From Opitutia bacterium (GTDB taxonomy: Bacteria > Verrucomicrobiota > Verrucomicrobiia > Opitutales > Opitutaceae), in assembly GCA_003157575.1 (NCBI GenBank), contig PMKA01000270.1:4010-9295 (forward strand): DNA of 5,286 nt, in the 5' to 3' direction. The notes under the pieces were generated by a model. It was not told where the DNA came from. It was given only the letters and a program-made list of their open reading frames with translations, and searched no databases. The translations under genes and the position numbers were made by a program. Shown piece after piece: positions 5,174-5,286 of the stretch. Within the stretch, counting starts at the first letter, position 1; each line of letters opens with the position of its first letter.

Positions 5174-5286
5174 CCGGCCTCACCCAGCGGCGGCACGATC
5201 GAGTGCCAACTCTTGGTTCTGCGGGGCGCGCCCTGCCCTGGGTCAGGGCGCTGATACATCTTGCCGGCCAGGCCGGGGTAATGGCC
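5170..5286 (-). CDS. C-terminal end of an unrecognised protein (5' end outside window)
   Basis: On the minus strand a frame is open from the window edge for 38 codons to a TAG at 5172-5170. About 82% of its third codon positions are G or C by my count, like the real genes here and unlike random frames. The residues also look protein-like, with 'GKMYQRPDPGQGAPRR', 'TKSWHSIVPP' and the end 'LGEAG'. I do not recognise the family. The dense P/R/W/H pattern suggests a conserved C-terminal segment of an enzyme rather than a disordered tail. It is tail-to-tail with the AraC gene, overlapping by 4 bp. Confidence 0.68.
   Translation of the reverse strand, partial: GHYPGLAGKMYQRPDPGQGAPRRTKSWHSIVPPLGEAG
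5228..5251 (+). terminator. Candidate terminator for the AraC-family gene, inside the convergent gene
   Basis: GCGCCCTG (5228-5235) and CAGGGCGC (5244-5251) form a perfect 8-bp G/C-rich stem with an 8-base loop, 54 bases past the AraC-type stop. There is no long T-run, only TGATACATCTT after the stem. It lies within the coding sequence of the convergent gene, so it may be coincidental. Confidence 0.28.

Overview
The window looks like chromosomal DNA of a high-GC actinobacterium, most likely a mycobacterium or close relative. The reasons are strong G/C preference at third codon positions, a TetR / short-chain dehydrogenase / crotonase / arabinose-type AraC gene mix typical of the lipid- and xenobiotic-handling parts of mycobacterial genomes, and a TANNNT-type -10 element. 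This assignment is inference. No rRNA, tRNA, CRISPR array, insertion sequence or phage gene is visible.

Layout. (1) 1-402, plus strand: 3' part of a TetR-family regulator cut by the window edge. (2) 403-635: convergent intergenic gap with a weak hairpin. (3) 636-1409, minus strand: a complete classical short-chain dehydrogenase/reductase with an intact active site. (4) 1410-1627: divergent control region with a tandem repeat/dyad and a leader that can form two mutually exclusive hairpins. (5) 1628-2233, plus: a winged-helix protein with a C-terminal all-helical domain whose function I cannot name with confidence. (6) 2234-2576: non-coding, with a candidate promoter for the next gene. (7) 2577-3359, plus: a crotonase-fold (enoyl-CoA hydratase/isomerase family) protein lacking carboxylates at the usual catalytic positions. 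(8) 3360-4054: about 700 bases without a convincing gene. It holds a strong 11-bp bulged hairpin, other palindromes, a coding-like composition bias and a 30-bp operator-like dyad. (9) 4055-5173, plus: an AraC-family regulator with an arabinose-type N-terminal domain. (10) 5170-5286, minus: the C-terminus of an unrecognised protein entering from the right edge, its stop codon interlocked with the araC-type stop in a shared CTAG.

The genes do not form one operon. Strand changes, long gaps and separate ribosome-binding sites suggest at least five transcription units. The enzymes (dehydrogenase, crotonase) fit oxidation of acyl-CoA or alicyclic substrates, and three of the six genes are probable regulators (TetR, winged helix, AraC). 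Which regulator controls which enzyme cannot be read from the sequence. I found no clear new multi-gene system. The most useful leads are the atypical crotonase active site, the dyad upstream of the AraC gene, and the structured gene-poor stretch at 3360-4054.
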